Part shown: piece after piece, positions 26,542-35,008 of the stretch | How the letters are laid out: every line of letters begins with the position of its first letter | Position numbering within the stretch: position 1 is the first letter of the stretch | NCBI RefSeq assembly: GCF_009917385.1 | Contig: NZ_QWLJ01000011.1 | Span: 85,115-149,114, forward strand | Origin: Roseburia sp. 1XD42-34 | GTDB taxonomy: Bacteria > Bacillota > Bacilli > Bacillales > Amphibacillaceae | Direction: 5' to 3' | Length of the DNA stretch: 64,000 bases | Position numbers and translations under genes: made by a program | Notes under the pieces: model-generated | What the model was told of the DNA's origin: nothing | The model's input: only the letters and a program-made list of their open reading frames with translations | The model's database searches: none

Positions 26542-28632
26542 TTAATCAAAGTCAGTAACCTTTATTGATTTCTCAGTAAAATCTACCTTTTTATTTACTC
26601 CTGGAATATAACTATGCCTATGGGTAATAAAAATAATTGTTTTATCTAACTGGAACAAATTATCTATTATGGTTTGTTCAGTTACCTCATCCAAATTACT
26701 AGTCCCTTCATCAATTAGCAACAAATCCGAATTACTTGATATTGCTCTTGCAATAGATAACCTTTGTTTTTGACCTCCTGACAAGTTTGTACCATTTTCT
26801 CCAAGCAAGGTATCAAATCCCATAGCAAAATTCATAACATCATCATATATACATGCTATTTTACTACTATTTATAATAACTTCCTCATCTAATGCCTCAT
26901 TAAAAAAACTTATGTTTTCCTTAACAGTACCAGAAAGCAATGAAACATCTTGGGTTACCATCCCTATATTCTCTCTATAACTACTAATATCGTATTCATT
27001 TAAATTATTACCATTAATTAAAATCTCCCCTGTTGTCGGAAAATGAAGAGACGCAATTATTTTTAATAATGTGGTTTTACCTTTGCCGCTTCTGCCATTT
27101 ATTAAAATTTTATCCCCATAATTAATCTGAAGGTTTATATTCTCTAAAACATTTTCTTCTCCATAACCAAATGAGACATTCTGTAATTCTATACCTCCTT
27201 TTAAATCACTTATTTTTTTACTTCTATTTAACAATTCGCTTTCATCGTCTTCCAAAAGGATCTTATTAATTCTATTGAAAATTTCTTCAACGTATTTAAA
27301 AGACTGTATACTATTAAAGATAGATGAAAAAGGAGTTAAAAATCTTACAGCTATTGTAGAGAAAGCTATAGTTTCTCCTATACTAAGACCCACGAAACCT
27401 ACTTGAAAGACTCCCAAGTATATTATGAGTAATGGCAGGGCTACAGAAATTGTATAAGATGTTCCACCTAATACTGCAGAAGAAAGCATTTTTTTCTTAT
27501 AGTTTACTAGTTGTTCATGAAAAGGGTTAATAGTCCTATTATAAATAAGTTTATTATTTCCTAAAGTCTTTATATAATCTATTGATTGGAGAACTGATAG
27601 AAAGTTTGTTTGAAAAAGGGTTTGGTTTGCGACTTCTTGATTTGTGTATAGAGTTATTCTGGGAATAACCAGCTTAGTAACCAGCAACTGAATGATAACA
27701 GCTATAAAGACTATACCCGTAAGAATAGGAGAATAATATAACATAGTAATGGAAAAAATAAATATCAATGCTACGTCTAACAGCAAGCTCGTCATAACAT
27801 TTGAAAGAATTTCTCTTATCACAGTTATATTATTAATTCGTGTTGATAAATCTCCTGAAGTATTTTTTTCAAAAAAACTGAAAGGTAATTTGAAAATTTT
27901 CTTTATAGTCCCATCTGTCAGGTAATTATTGATTCTAATCTGTAAGTTAACTACAAAAAAAGTCCTTGCAATATGTAATAAAAAGACACTTAAACCTACT
28001 ATTATTATTAATATTAACAGGGTGTTAGATAATAAACTATTGTTTAAAGCTCCATTATAATCTACTACATATTGAGTAAGTACTGGCAATATTAAATTCA
28101 AAATTTGAAACAATACAGATAAAAATATAATAGTAAAAATATTTTTTTTATAAGGTGTTACTATCTTCAAAAGATCCTTTAAATAGCTTGTTTTTTTTAA
28201 GAATATATTTTTATTTCTATCTTTCTTATTTATAAAAAAAACTACATTTGAAAAATTTTTGTAGAATTCTTTTTCACTAAAACTTTTTTCTCCAGTACCT
28301 GGATCAATAATATAAAAAATATCATTTTTTATTTTTTTAAGAATTACATAATGATTATTTTTCCAATATAACATTAATGGTTGTTTAATTTTACCTTTAA
28401 TAATAAAATCCTTAATATCAGAAACCTGAAAAGCATAAAAACTTGCTTTATGCTTTTCAGTAATCTTTTTAAGTTGTTGAGCAGAAATACCGTCTCTACC
28501 TATATTATAACTATGATCAAACATATTAGTATTTACTTTACTATCTTTCCAGCTAAATAGCATAGATAAGCAAGCTAAACCACATTCGTATTGGTGGTTT
28601 TGTAATATGATTGGAATTTTAAAATTATACAT
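26542..28632 (-). CDS. lanT: Bifunctional peptidase/ABC exporter for the lanthipeptides (LanT, C39 peptidase)
   Basis: 696 residues. The N-terminal C39 peptidase (about 1-135) has Cys17 with Gln14 of the oxyanion hole (QYECGLACLS), His94 (NNHYVIL) and Asp110 (IIDPGTG), so it should cut after double-glycine leaders. Then come six membrane helices (about 165-430) and an ABC domain with Walker A GRSGKGKTT, signature LSGGQKQR and Walker B LLIDEGTS. It removes both leaders and exports both modified peptides. The gene starts 14 bp after lanM1 and ends the lanA1-lanM1-lanT operon. As the only exporter in the island it must serve both peptides. Confidence 0.95.
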   Translation of the reverse strand: MYNFKIPIILQNHQYECGLACLSMLFSWKDSKVNTNMFDHSYNIGRDGISAQQLKKITEKHKASFYAFQVSDIKDFIIKGKIKQPLMLYWKNNHYVILKKIKNDIFYIIDPGTGEKSFSEKEFYKNFSNVVFFINKKDRNKNIFLKKTSYLKDLLKIVTPYKKNIFTIIFLSVLFQILNLILPVLTQYVVDYNGALNNSLLSNTLLILIIIVGLSVFLLHIARTFFVVNLQIRINNYLTDGTIKKIFKLPFSFFEKNTSGDLSTRINNITVIREILSNVMTSLLLDVALIFIFSITMLYYSPILTGIVFIAVIIQLLVTKLVIPRITLYTNQEVANQTLFQTNFLSVLQSIDYIKTLGNNKLIYNRTINPFHEQLVNYKKKMLSSAVLGGTSYTISVALPLLIIYLGVFQVGFVGLSIGETIAFSTIAVRFLTPFSSIFNSIQSFKYVEEIFNRINKILLEDDESELLNRSKKISDLKGGIELQNVSFGYGEENVLENINLQINYGDKILINGRSGKGKTTLLKIIASLHFPTTGEILINGNNLNEYDISSYRENIGMVTQDVSLLSGTVKENISFFNEALDEEVIINSSKIACIYDDVMNFAMGFDTLLGENGTNLSGGQKQRLSIARAISSNSDLLLIDEGTSNLDEVTEQTIIDNLFQLDKTIIFITHRHSYIPGVNKKVDFTEKSIKVTDFD

Positions 28633-28646
28633 GTTGATTACCCTTC

Positions 28647-31600
28647 TTAAAGTTCTAATTTTAATATATTTGGTAAATGATGATTCGTAATATATAAAAG
28701 TCCATATGCAGTTCCAGCTAACCCTATCATTAAATCTGGGGTTTGTATATTATTAATACCTAAACCACTTTTTATCTCATTAACTTCTTTATTTTTTATA
28801 ATATTGTAGATAATATTTATTGGAATAGCATACTTTTCATGCTGCTTATAGACAGTATAAAAATCTTTTAAAATCATAGCAGTTCCTAAATCCCCATGGC
28901 ACAGACATTGGGTTCTTGAAAATCCATTTTTTAAAATTTCACTTTTTATCTTTTGATTATCTTCAAATTCACTCATTTTTGAGGATATTCTATTTAGAAG
29001 AATTCCCGGGGATCCATGGCACCATGCGTAAGGCGTATCTTCATAATCATGAGAGCCTCCAAGCCATTTATTCTCTGATCGCAGTTTTTCTTCAAATTCA
29101 TTTGATTGTTTTATAATCTCTTTAACCGTAACATCATTTGAATTTATATCTTCAACGTATTTGTTTAAAGAATAACAAATACCTGAATTCCCGTGAGCAA
29201 AACCCGTTAAGTATTGGTCAGATATACATCTCCAACTTACGGTTCCATCTTCTTGGTGCTCAGCATTATTAATTAAGGTATCTTTACAAATTTCTACCAA
29301 TTTTTTTATTCTGGAATCCTTTGATAGGTTATACAAATTAATTAAAACTAACATAACACCAGATGCACCGCTTATAATGTCATTGGTCTTGTCTTTTTTA
29401 ATATTTTCCTTCATCCCAATACTTATCTCAATAGCCTTTTCCTTATACTTATTTATTTTTGTAGTTTTGTAAAAATAAGCCAGTACGTATACTAACGAAG
29501 AAATACCATCAAATGCACCAATAGGATATTTATGAGGTAAACCATAAGATGCTAATATATCATCAATTATCAGTTGAGCCTTATCAATGTATTTCTTGTT
29601 TTTAGTTACAGAATACTTTGATATATATAAGAAAGCCATTCCTGATAACCCATCGTATAACTTTCCATCCATAACAAAAAGGTTTGATTTCCTTGTTCCG
29701 ATATCCCCCGTTACTACTGAAGTGTACCAACTAAATGTATTATTATATTTTGTTTGTTGTTTACTAATTTCTTCTTCTATAAGAAATGCAAAGTTATATA
29801 AATAATTTTCCCTATCAATAAAATTATTATCAAGAGACAAATTTGAAAAATCCTTTATAAATCGTTTATTCTTTTTTTCTGTTAATTCTTTCTTATCATC
29901 AACTAACGAGTTTGAGATTAATTCTAATTGAAATGATAGGTCATCTGTAGATAGATTTTCTAATTTTTCAATAGCAAAATCCAAAGGAATATCTTTCAAA
30001 AAATTTTTTAGTATACAACTATTATGTATTATTTCTCTGCTTGATAAACGATATTTAAAATAAGGTATATCCCCTTCTGCTAAGTCAGTAGCTTCTAACT
30101 TGGATAATTTTCCGCCTTCCTCAATAAATGGTTTAATTAATAGTAGATCTCTTACTGCCCTATTTTCCAAAAAAACAGGGTGATGACTTACGTTTAAAAT
30201 ATTTGCATAATAAATGGTTGGCTTATTAATATACCTTAATTCTATTTCATCTCGCATACTTTTAATAGTATTAACAATATGTTTTTTATGGTCACAAATG
30301 AATTTATAACCTATTGTAAAACCTTCTTTTAAAGGGCCGATATAATTTAATTCATTGACGTATTGATTTTTATACTTAGGATGATTCTGTGAAGCTTGTA
30401 AGGTTTTATACTCTGAAACTATTTTAACATTAGATGTTCTCTCATTTTGTATAGTTGGAACTTTTATAAAGGTCTGAGTATCCCCACGTCTCCCTATTCC
30501 GCTTATGTCAGATTTATTATTCCCAAAAACAAAGGGAAGCACCCCTGTTGATTTTACAGAATGAGCTAATCTGTGCTGATTAACATCACTTGCATTTTGA
30601 AATTCAACTAATGAACTTTTTACGTTAAATAAGCTTTCCAAATCAATAAGGACGGGACATTTACCATTAGCTATCAAATTCTCAGAATGGAAATCTACTG
30701 CATTAAACGCATACAAAAAAGATAAATGTATACCAAGTTCTATGTAAAAGTCAGATATATCTTTTTTACTTTCGATCTCATAATAATCAATGGATTCCGA
30801 CCAAAAATAATCTAACTTATAAATATTTCTTGGGTACTTGAGGAAGTAATCATTGGAATGCTCATTGAAATGCTTCAACACTTTCTCATAAAATAAGTCT
30901 ATGCTACCATTTCTTGGTTTGTAATATATTTTTTGGCCATTTAAATCAAAAGATACAACACTTTTCCCTTTATTATGTGTATCCCCTTTATTAATTGTAA
31001 TATTTGACAAATATACATTTTTATTTTGGTTATTTTTAACGTTGTAATAATCTATTATTTCTTCTATATCGTTGATAAGGTTACGTAAAAACTCATCTAT
31101 ATAGTTTGATATTAACGATACTTTATGTCTCATTATTGAAACTAAAGTATCATTTTCTTTTAGAATTTTTATAAATTCATTTTGTTTTGACAAGTATTCT
31201 TCAATATACTCCGTATATTGTTCTTTTTCATCATCACTATTAAAGTCCTTTAAAGTTCTTTTTTTATTAATATCATAGATTAATGTCCTATGAGCAACAG
31301 ACATTAGTAAATGTGAGATCTGCTCTGTTAAATTTTTTTCTTCTTTACAAAAATCCATATCCACAAATTCTTTAAGCACATTTAATTTTTTGGTGAAACG
31401 AGGATGATATAATTCCAAAAATAAATCAGTAAAAAGAAGGAGGTTTTTATTATTATCCTTGGGTTCTATCTTTTTTAGCTTTAACTTATTATAATTCAAC
31501 TCATCATTTTCATTATTTGGCAGGTTAGATATTAAAGATCTATTTTTAATGTAATAGTGTTTATGTAGATATTCTAAATTAGGTATATTTAATTCCTTAA

Positions 31601-31676
31601 GTGCATTTTTTATGTTATTTACTGAAATACCTTTACTTTTATATAAGTTTTCTATAAAATAATTTAATTTTTCCAT
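28647..31676 (-). CDS. lanM: Class II lanthionine synthetase LanM1 (for the alpha peptide)
   Basis: A 1009-residue bifunctional enzyme that phosphorylates and eliminates Ser/Thr, then joins Cys to the dehydro-residues. The dehydratase (DUF4135) half carries GDTHNKGK (231-238), YYKPR (251-255), DFHSENL (328-334) and DLES (345-348), the kinase-like active site. The LanC-like half (from about 660) has zinc ligands Cys886 (WCHG), Cys926 and His927 (CLCHG). All catalytic residues are present. It follows lanA1 after a strong hairpin and is assigned to that precursor by gene order. AAGGGAGA precedes the ATG. Composition is very AT-rich, unlike the flanks. Confidence 0.95.
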   Translation of the reverse strand: MEKLNYFIENLYKSKGISVNNIKNALKELNIPNLEYLHKHYYIKNRSLISNLPNNENDELNYNKLKLKKIEPKDNNKNLLLFTDLFLELYHPRFTKKLNVLKEFVDMDFCKEEKNLTEQISHLLMSVAHRTLIYDINKKRTLKDFNSDDEKEQYTEYIEEYLSKQNEFIKILKENDTLVSIMRHKVSLISNYIDEFLRNLINDIEEIIDYYNVKNNQNKNVYLSNITINKGDTHNKGKSVVSFDLNGQKIYYKPRNGSIDLFYEKVLKHFNEHSNDYFLKYPRNIYKLDYFWSESIDYYEIESKKDISDFYIELGIHLSFLYAFNAVDFHSENLIANGKCPVLIDLESLFNVKSSLVEFQNASDVNQHRLAHSVKSTGVLPFVFGNNKSDISGIGRRGDTQTFIKVPTIQNERTSNVKIVSEYKTLQASQNHPKYKNQYVNELNYIGPLKEGFTIGYKFICDHKKHIVNTIKSMRDEIELRYINKPTIYYANILNVSHHPVFLENRAVRDLLLIKPFIEEGGKLSKLEATDLAEGDIPYFKYRLSSREIIHNSCILKNFLKDIPLDFAIEKLENLSTDDLSFQLELISNSLVDDKKELTEKKNKRFIKDFSNLSLDNNFIDRENYLYNFAFLIEEEISKQQTKYNNTFSWYTSVVTGDIGTRKSNLFVMDGKLYDGLSGMAFLYISKYSVTKNKKYIDKAQLIIDDILASYGLPHKYPIGAFDGISSLVYVLAYFYKTTKINKYKEKAIEISIGMKENIKKDKTNDIISGASGVMLVLINLYNLSKDSRIKKLVEICKDTLINNAEHQEDGTVSWRCISDQYLTGFAHGNSGICYSLNKYVEDINSNDVTVKEIIKQSNEFEEKLRSENKWLGGSHDYEDTPYAWCHGSPGILLNRISSKMSEFEDNQKIKSEILKNGFSRTQCLCHGDLGTAMILKDFYTVYKQHEKYAIPINIIYNIIKNKEVNEIKSGLGINNIQTPDLMIGLAGTAYGLLYITNHHLPNILKLEL

Positions 31677-31702
31677 TAAAATCTCCCTTTACTTTACGTT
31701 TA

Positions 31703-31734
31703 AGTGGTGGTGGGGATATACCCCCACCACCACT
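31703..31734 (-). terminator. Hairpin between lanA1 and lanM1 (attenuator or mRNA stabiliser)
   Basis: AGTGGTGGTGGGG and CCCCACCACCACT form a perfect 13-bp GC-rich stem with a 6-nt loop, 4 bp after the lanA1 stop. On the minus strand only TTAAACG follows, so termination is partial at best. Such hairpins in lan operons raise precursor over enzyme levels. The stem is striking in an otherwise AT-rich island. Confidence 0.75.
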
Positions 31735-31738
31735 ATTC

Positions 31739-31927
31739 TTAACACCAGCAAGTATGCGTAGGACAAATAGAGCATTCCCAAGTTATAGTACAGTACTTCC
31801 CGTCATTACCTTGAGATATCCCCATAGGTTCTGCTGCACCACCAGAAATATTATCTAAAGATGCTTCTTCTAGTTCACTCATAAAATCTCCAGCAGTATT
31901 GTACAATTGTAAATCTTTTTCTTTCAT
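31739..31927 (-). CDS. lanA1: Lanthipeptide precursor, alpha component (LanA1)
   Basis: A 62-residue precursor with an acidic leader ending LDNISGG and a core of 32 residues. The core holds GNDGKYCTITWEC, matching the lipid II-binding CTLTxEC motif of mersacidin, lacticin 3147 A1 and haloduracin alpha. It then ends SICPTHTCWC instead of the usual short M-x-x-C-N tail. Five Cys and five Ser/Thr in the core could give up to five rings. Directly after GG comes AAEPMG, similar to ASEPQG in the beta precursor. GGGAGGG precedes the ATG by 9 nt. Modification by LanM1 is inferred from adjacency. Confidence 0.93.
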   Translation of the reverse strand: MKEKDLQLYNTAGDFMSELEEASLDNISGGAAEPMGISQGNDGKYCTITWECSICPTHTCWC

Positions 31928-32075
31928 AAATTAATTCCCTCCCATTTGTTTGAATTTTTGTATATTTGTGTTATTATAAAAGTGAGAATAATATGTTATG
32001 AAGAAATAATACTATAATTTGAACAATTTAGCAAATTATGTTTTATTTCCTAATAAAAGAAAGGAGGTTTTTTAT
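31928..32075. promoter_or_regulatory. Divergent lanA1/lanA2 promoter region
   Basis: Only 148 bp separate the two precursor starts. TATAAT at 32013-32018 fits a -10 for lanA2, and ATTATA at 31973-31978 is TATAAT on the minus strand for lanA1. Both lack a good -35 hexamer at 17 bp, as expected of activator-dependent promoters. AATTTG ... CAAATT (32015-32036) is a dyad that may bind the response regulator encoded at 36 kb (inference). Confidence 0.6.
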
Positions 32076-32243
32076 ATGGAAAATAAAGTAACGGCTTACA
32101 AAAAAATTAGTGCTAATGATTTAAAAGAGATTTCAGGCGGCGCAAGTGAGCCACAAGGAACCCCTGCTACAATTATTCCAGTTTCTCTAGCGATTTGTCC
32201 AACAACTAAATGTGCATCCGTTGTCAAACCTTGTAATGACTAA
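32076..32243 (+). CDS. lanA2: Lanthipeptide precursor, beta component (LanA2)
   Basis: A 55-residue precursor with a short leader ending LKEISGG and a 33-residue core. The core begins ASEPQG, then TPATIIPVSLA, and contains the ICPTTKCASVVKPCND tail. CPTTKC is the hallmark of beta peptides of two-component lantibiotics (lacticin 3147 A2, haloduracin beta, plantaricin W beta), and TPAT echoes the lacticin A2 start. It has three Cys, so at most three thioether rings. The start is the ATG at 32076, preceded by AAAGGAGG; the frame extends upstream to 32019 without a site. It should act with the alpha peptide to form membrane pores. Confidence 0.93.
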   Translation: MENKVTAYKKISANDLKEISGGASEPQGTPATIIPVSLAICPTTKCASVVKPCND

Positions 32244-32255
32244 CGTACATTATTC

Positions 32256-32298
32256 AATAATAGATGCCCTCTATTACAGGGGGCATCTATTATTTTTT
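32256..32298 (+). terminator. Attenuating terminator between lanA2 and lanM2
   Basis: AATAATAGATGCCC and GGGCATCTATTATT form a perfect 14-bp stem with an 11-nt loop, followed by TTTT before the lanM2 ribosome binding site. Partial readthrough would make much precursor and little synthetase, mirroring the hairpin after lanA1. Confidence 0.85.
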
Positions 32299-32314
32299 AG
32301 GAGGGATTTAATTT

Positions 32315-35008
32315 ATGAGTAACATTATTAGCATACAAATATATGAACAACTTTTTTCTAAAAAAATAGAAAAATATATTATAGAAATAGAAAAAAATTT
32401 CAGTCATATATTATCAAGTAATTATAGAAAAGACATTAAAAATATGGTCATAGAAAAAATAGAAAACATAAGTGGTAAATTTATGCTCGAAGACTTTCAT
32501 GAAAATTCCAAAATCAAAAAGGAGAAGGATGGATTTAAAAATGCTGGGATTAATTATTACATAAATAAATTAGACCTACAATTAGATAAATTTAAAAACT
32601 TAAGATGTATTTTAGACAATAACATTGCTAATCTATTGGAATATTATCACAATTTAATGGAGAATTTTTGTAATAACAGAGAAGAAATCTTTCCAAATCA
32701 AAATGTTAAAATAAACTACATCATTGTTGACAAAGGAGATACTCATAATAATGGAAAAACCGTCGTAGTATTGTTTTTAAATAACGGTACAAAGCTCGTT
32801 TACAAGCCAAGAAACCTAGAAAGTGATATCTTTTATTACAAACTAATACAAAAATTTAATTATGATAATAACAGTGAGTTAAAAATACCCAAAATATATA
32901 ATTATAATTCTCATGCGTGGCAAGAGTTTATAGAGTATAAAAATTGCAATACGATCAAAGAAATCGAAACATATTATTACCATTTGGGAATCCACATTTT
33001 CTACACATATATGTTAAGATCCAATGATATTCATTATGAAAACATAATAAGTAATTCTAATAATCCAGTTATTATCGACCTAGAAACTATTATGCAAGGA
33101 ACTATCAACTTCAGTCATAATCAACTTATAAAAAATAATCCCCTCTTTTTAAATGATAGTATCTTGCAAAGTTTACTGTTTGACTATGCTACTTCTTTCA
33201 CTGGAGAAGGTATAACATTTTTAGGTGGTACTACAAATCAAACATTAACATCTAAAACTGAAGAACTTTTAATTGATAAAAACACAAATAATATGCGTTA
33301 TGTTTATAAAGAATTTTTTACAAATAGTAGTAAAAATATACCCAAATATAAAGGAAAATTTATGGAAATTTATTCTTTTAAAGAAGAAGTTGTGAGAGGA
33401 TTTAATAAAGCATATTTGTATATAGTTGAGAATAAGAAAAAATACAAGCAAATACTGTCTGCTTATCCAAATTTTAATGTAAGATATGTACTCAAGCCAA
33501 CATATACCTATGCTACATATATAGAATTTTTAAAACAAAGCCACTTGAAAGATAACACTGAACTTTACAGCATACTTCAGAACTCAAATGTTCATTATAA
33601 TTCTAAAGACGTTATAACTGATTTAGAATATAAAAGTCTTTTAAATTATGATGTACCTTACTTTACTGTAAATATAGATAAAAAAGACATTAAAAGTCCA
33701 ACTTCTAATGAGAAGGTAGCTTTTAATTTTTTTGAGAAAAAACCTAGAGAAGAAGTTTTATTAAGAATAGATAAATTATCACTTAAGGACTTGGAAGAAC
33801 AGTCCCATTTATTAGATTTAGCTATAGACGCTTATAAAGAAAATAGTTTAAAAAAGGTTGAAGTTCATTCACTTAAAAAACTGCCTGATAAAAAAGATAT
33901 TAACTATGAAATTGAAAAACTAATTTCAAATACAGATAATTTTTCAATGCTATTAAGTCTTCGTCATAATAGTAACGGGGAAGCAATCATTAGCCCTATT
34001 GGATACAATTTATATGACGGTTTAGGAGGCATAGCGTTATTACTAAGTTATTGGATATTAAAAAATAAGAAAAATTATTCATACAGTTTAAAGGAAATTA
34101 ATAACTCTATTGAAAATCTGTATAAGATAGATAAAACTAATAATTTTTCAATTTACCATGGGAAATTTTCCTATTTTAAATATATATATATTCTCGATAA
34201 AATTTCTGAAGAAAATCAAATAAACAAAAATGTGGACAATTTACTAAAATTAATACAGGAGTATAATACACATATAGCTAATAGTAGTCGGTACCCCATA
34301 GACTATATAGGCGGACTGGTCGGGATAATATCACTATTAATCGACTATTACACTTCTACTGGTCATAAAAAAATATTATATGCGATAGAAAGTTTGAAAG
34401 ATTTACTGCTATCCAAATCTAAAGTGTCAAATGATGAGATATTTTGGGACCAGGATGCTAAAGATTTGAAAATGAATCCAGGCTTGGCTCATGGCACTTC
34501 AGGTATAGCATTAACTTTAGCAAAATATGTTCACTTCATTTATAAAGATGAGCAAATTATCCATACAATAGAAAAAATTTTAATTTATGAAGATAAAGCT
34601 TTAAGTTTTGAAGAACCCACTACTTGGTGTAACGGTCTCTCTGGTATATTACTAGCAAGAATTTTAATTCAACAATATATTCCATATCTTAAAATAACCT
34701 ACATGGAAGAACTAATAGAAATCCTCTGTCTAGACGTATCTAATTTAAATAACAGAAAAAGCGTATGTCATGGCACACATGGAAACATGTTGGTGTTAAA
34801 GGCCATAGAATCTCTTAGAGAAAATTCCTTTCCTGATATTGAAAAGTGGAACAAGGGATTGCGTACTCATACAATGAGCTATTCTTGGGACTCCGGCTTT
34901 TCATATCCAAATAGGAATCCAGGTTTCTTTCTAGGGAAAAGCGGTCAATTATTTGATATTATTCTAAATATAAAAGATTACAAATTAGCTTTATATATGA
35001 TGAGTTAA
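32315..35008 (+). CDS. lanM: Class II lanthionine synthetase LanM2 (for the beta peptide)
   Basis: 897 residues, of the same family as LanM1 but clearly diverged from it and about 110 residues shorter. Dehydratase motifs are GDTHNNGK (141-148), YKPR (163-166), DIHYENI (238-244) and DLET (255-258); cyclase zinc ligands are Cys772 (WCNG), Cys818 and His819 (VCHGTHG). Thus both activities should be intact. It follows lanA2 and an attenuator, so it is assigned to the beta precursor. AGGAGGG precedes the ATG. Its last 18 bp overlap the convergent histidine kinase gene, so the two transcripts are antisense at their ends. Confidence 0.95.
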   Translation: MSNIISIQIYEQLFSKKIEKYIIEIEKNFSHILSSNYRKDIKNMVIEKIENISGKFMLEDFHENSKIKKEKDGFKNAGINYYINKLDLQLDKFKNLRCILDNNIANLLEYYHNLMENFCNNREEIFPNQNVKINYIIVDKGDTHNNGKTVVVLFLNNGTKLVYKPRNLESDIFYYKLIQKFNYDNNSELKIPKIYNYNSHAWQEFIEYKNCNTIKEIETYYYHLGIHIFYTYMLRSNDIHYENIISNSNNPVIIDLETIMQGTINFSHNQLIKNNPLFLNDSILQSLLFDYATSFTGEGITFLGGTTNQTLTSKTEELLIDKNTNNMRYVYKEFFTNSSKNIPKYKGKFMEIYSFKEEVVRGFNKAYLYIVENKKKYKQILSAYPNFNVRYVLKPTYTYATYIEFLKQSHLKDNTELYSILQNSNVHYNSKDVITDLEYKSLLNYDVPYFTVNIDKKDIKSPTSNEKVAFNFFEKKPREEVLLRIDKLSLKDLEEQSHLLDLAIDAYKENSLKKVEVHSLKKLPDKKDINYEIEKLISNTDNFSMLLSLRHNSNGEAIISPIGYNLYDGLGGIALLLSYWILKNKKNYSYSLKEINNSIENLYKIDKTNNFSIYHGKFSYFKYIYILDKISEENQINKNVDNLLKLIQEYNTHIANSSRYPIDYIGGLVGIISLLIDYYTSTGHKKILYAIESLKDLLLSKSKVSNDEIFWDQDAKDLKMNPGLAHGTSGIALTLAKYVHFIYKDEQIIHTIEKILIYEDKALSFEEPTTWCNGLSGILLARILIQQYIPYLKITYMEELIEILCLDVSNLNNRKSVCHGTHGNMLVLKAIESLRENSFPDIEKWNKGLRTHTMSYSWDSGFSYPNRNPGFFLGKSGQLFDIILNIKDYKLALYMMS

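Noticed and set aside
32019..32075. Longer LanA2 precursor starting upstream
   Set aside because: The 19 extra codons lack a ribosome binding site, while AAAGGAGG sits correctly before the ATG at 32076 and the shorter leader fits class II precursors.
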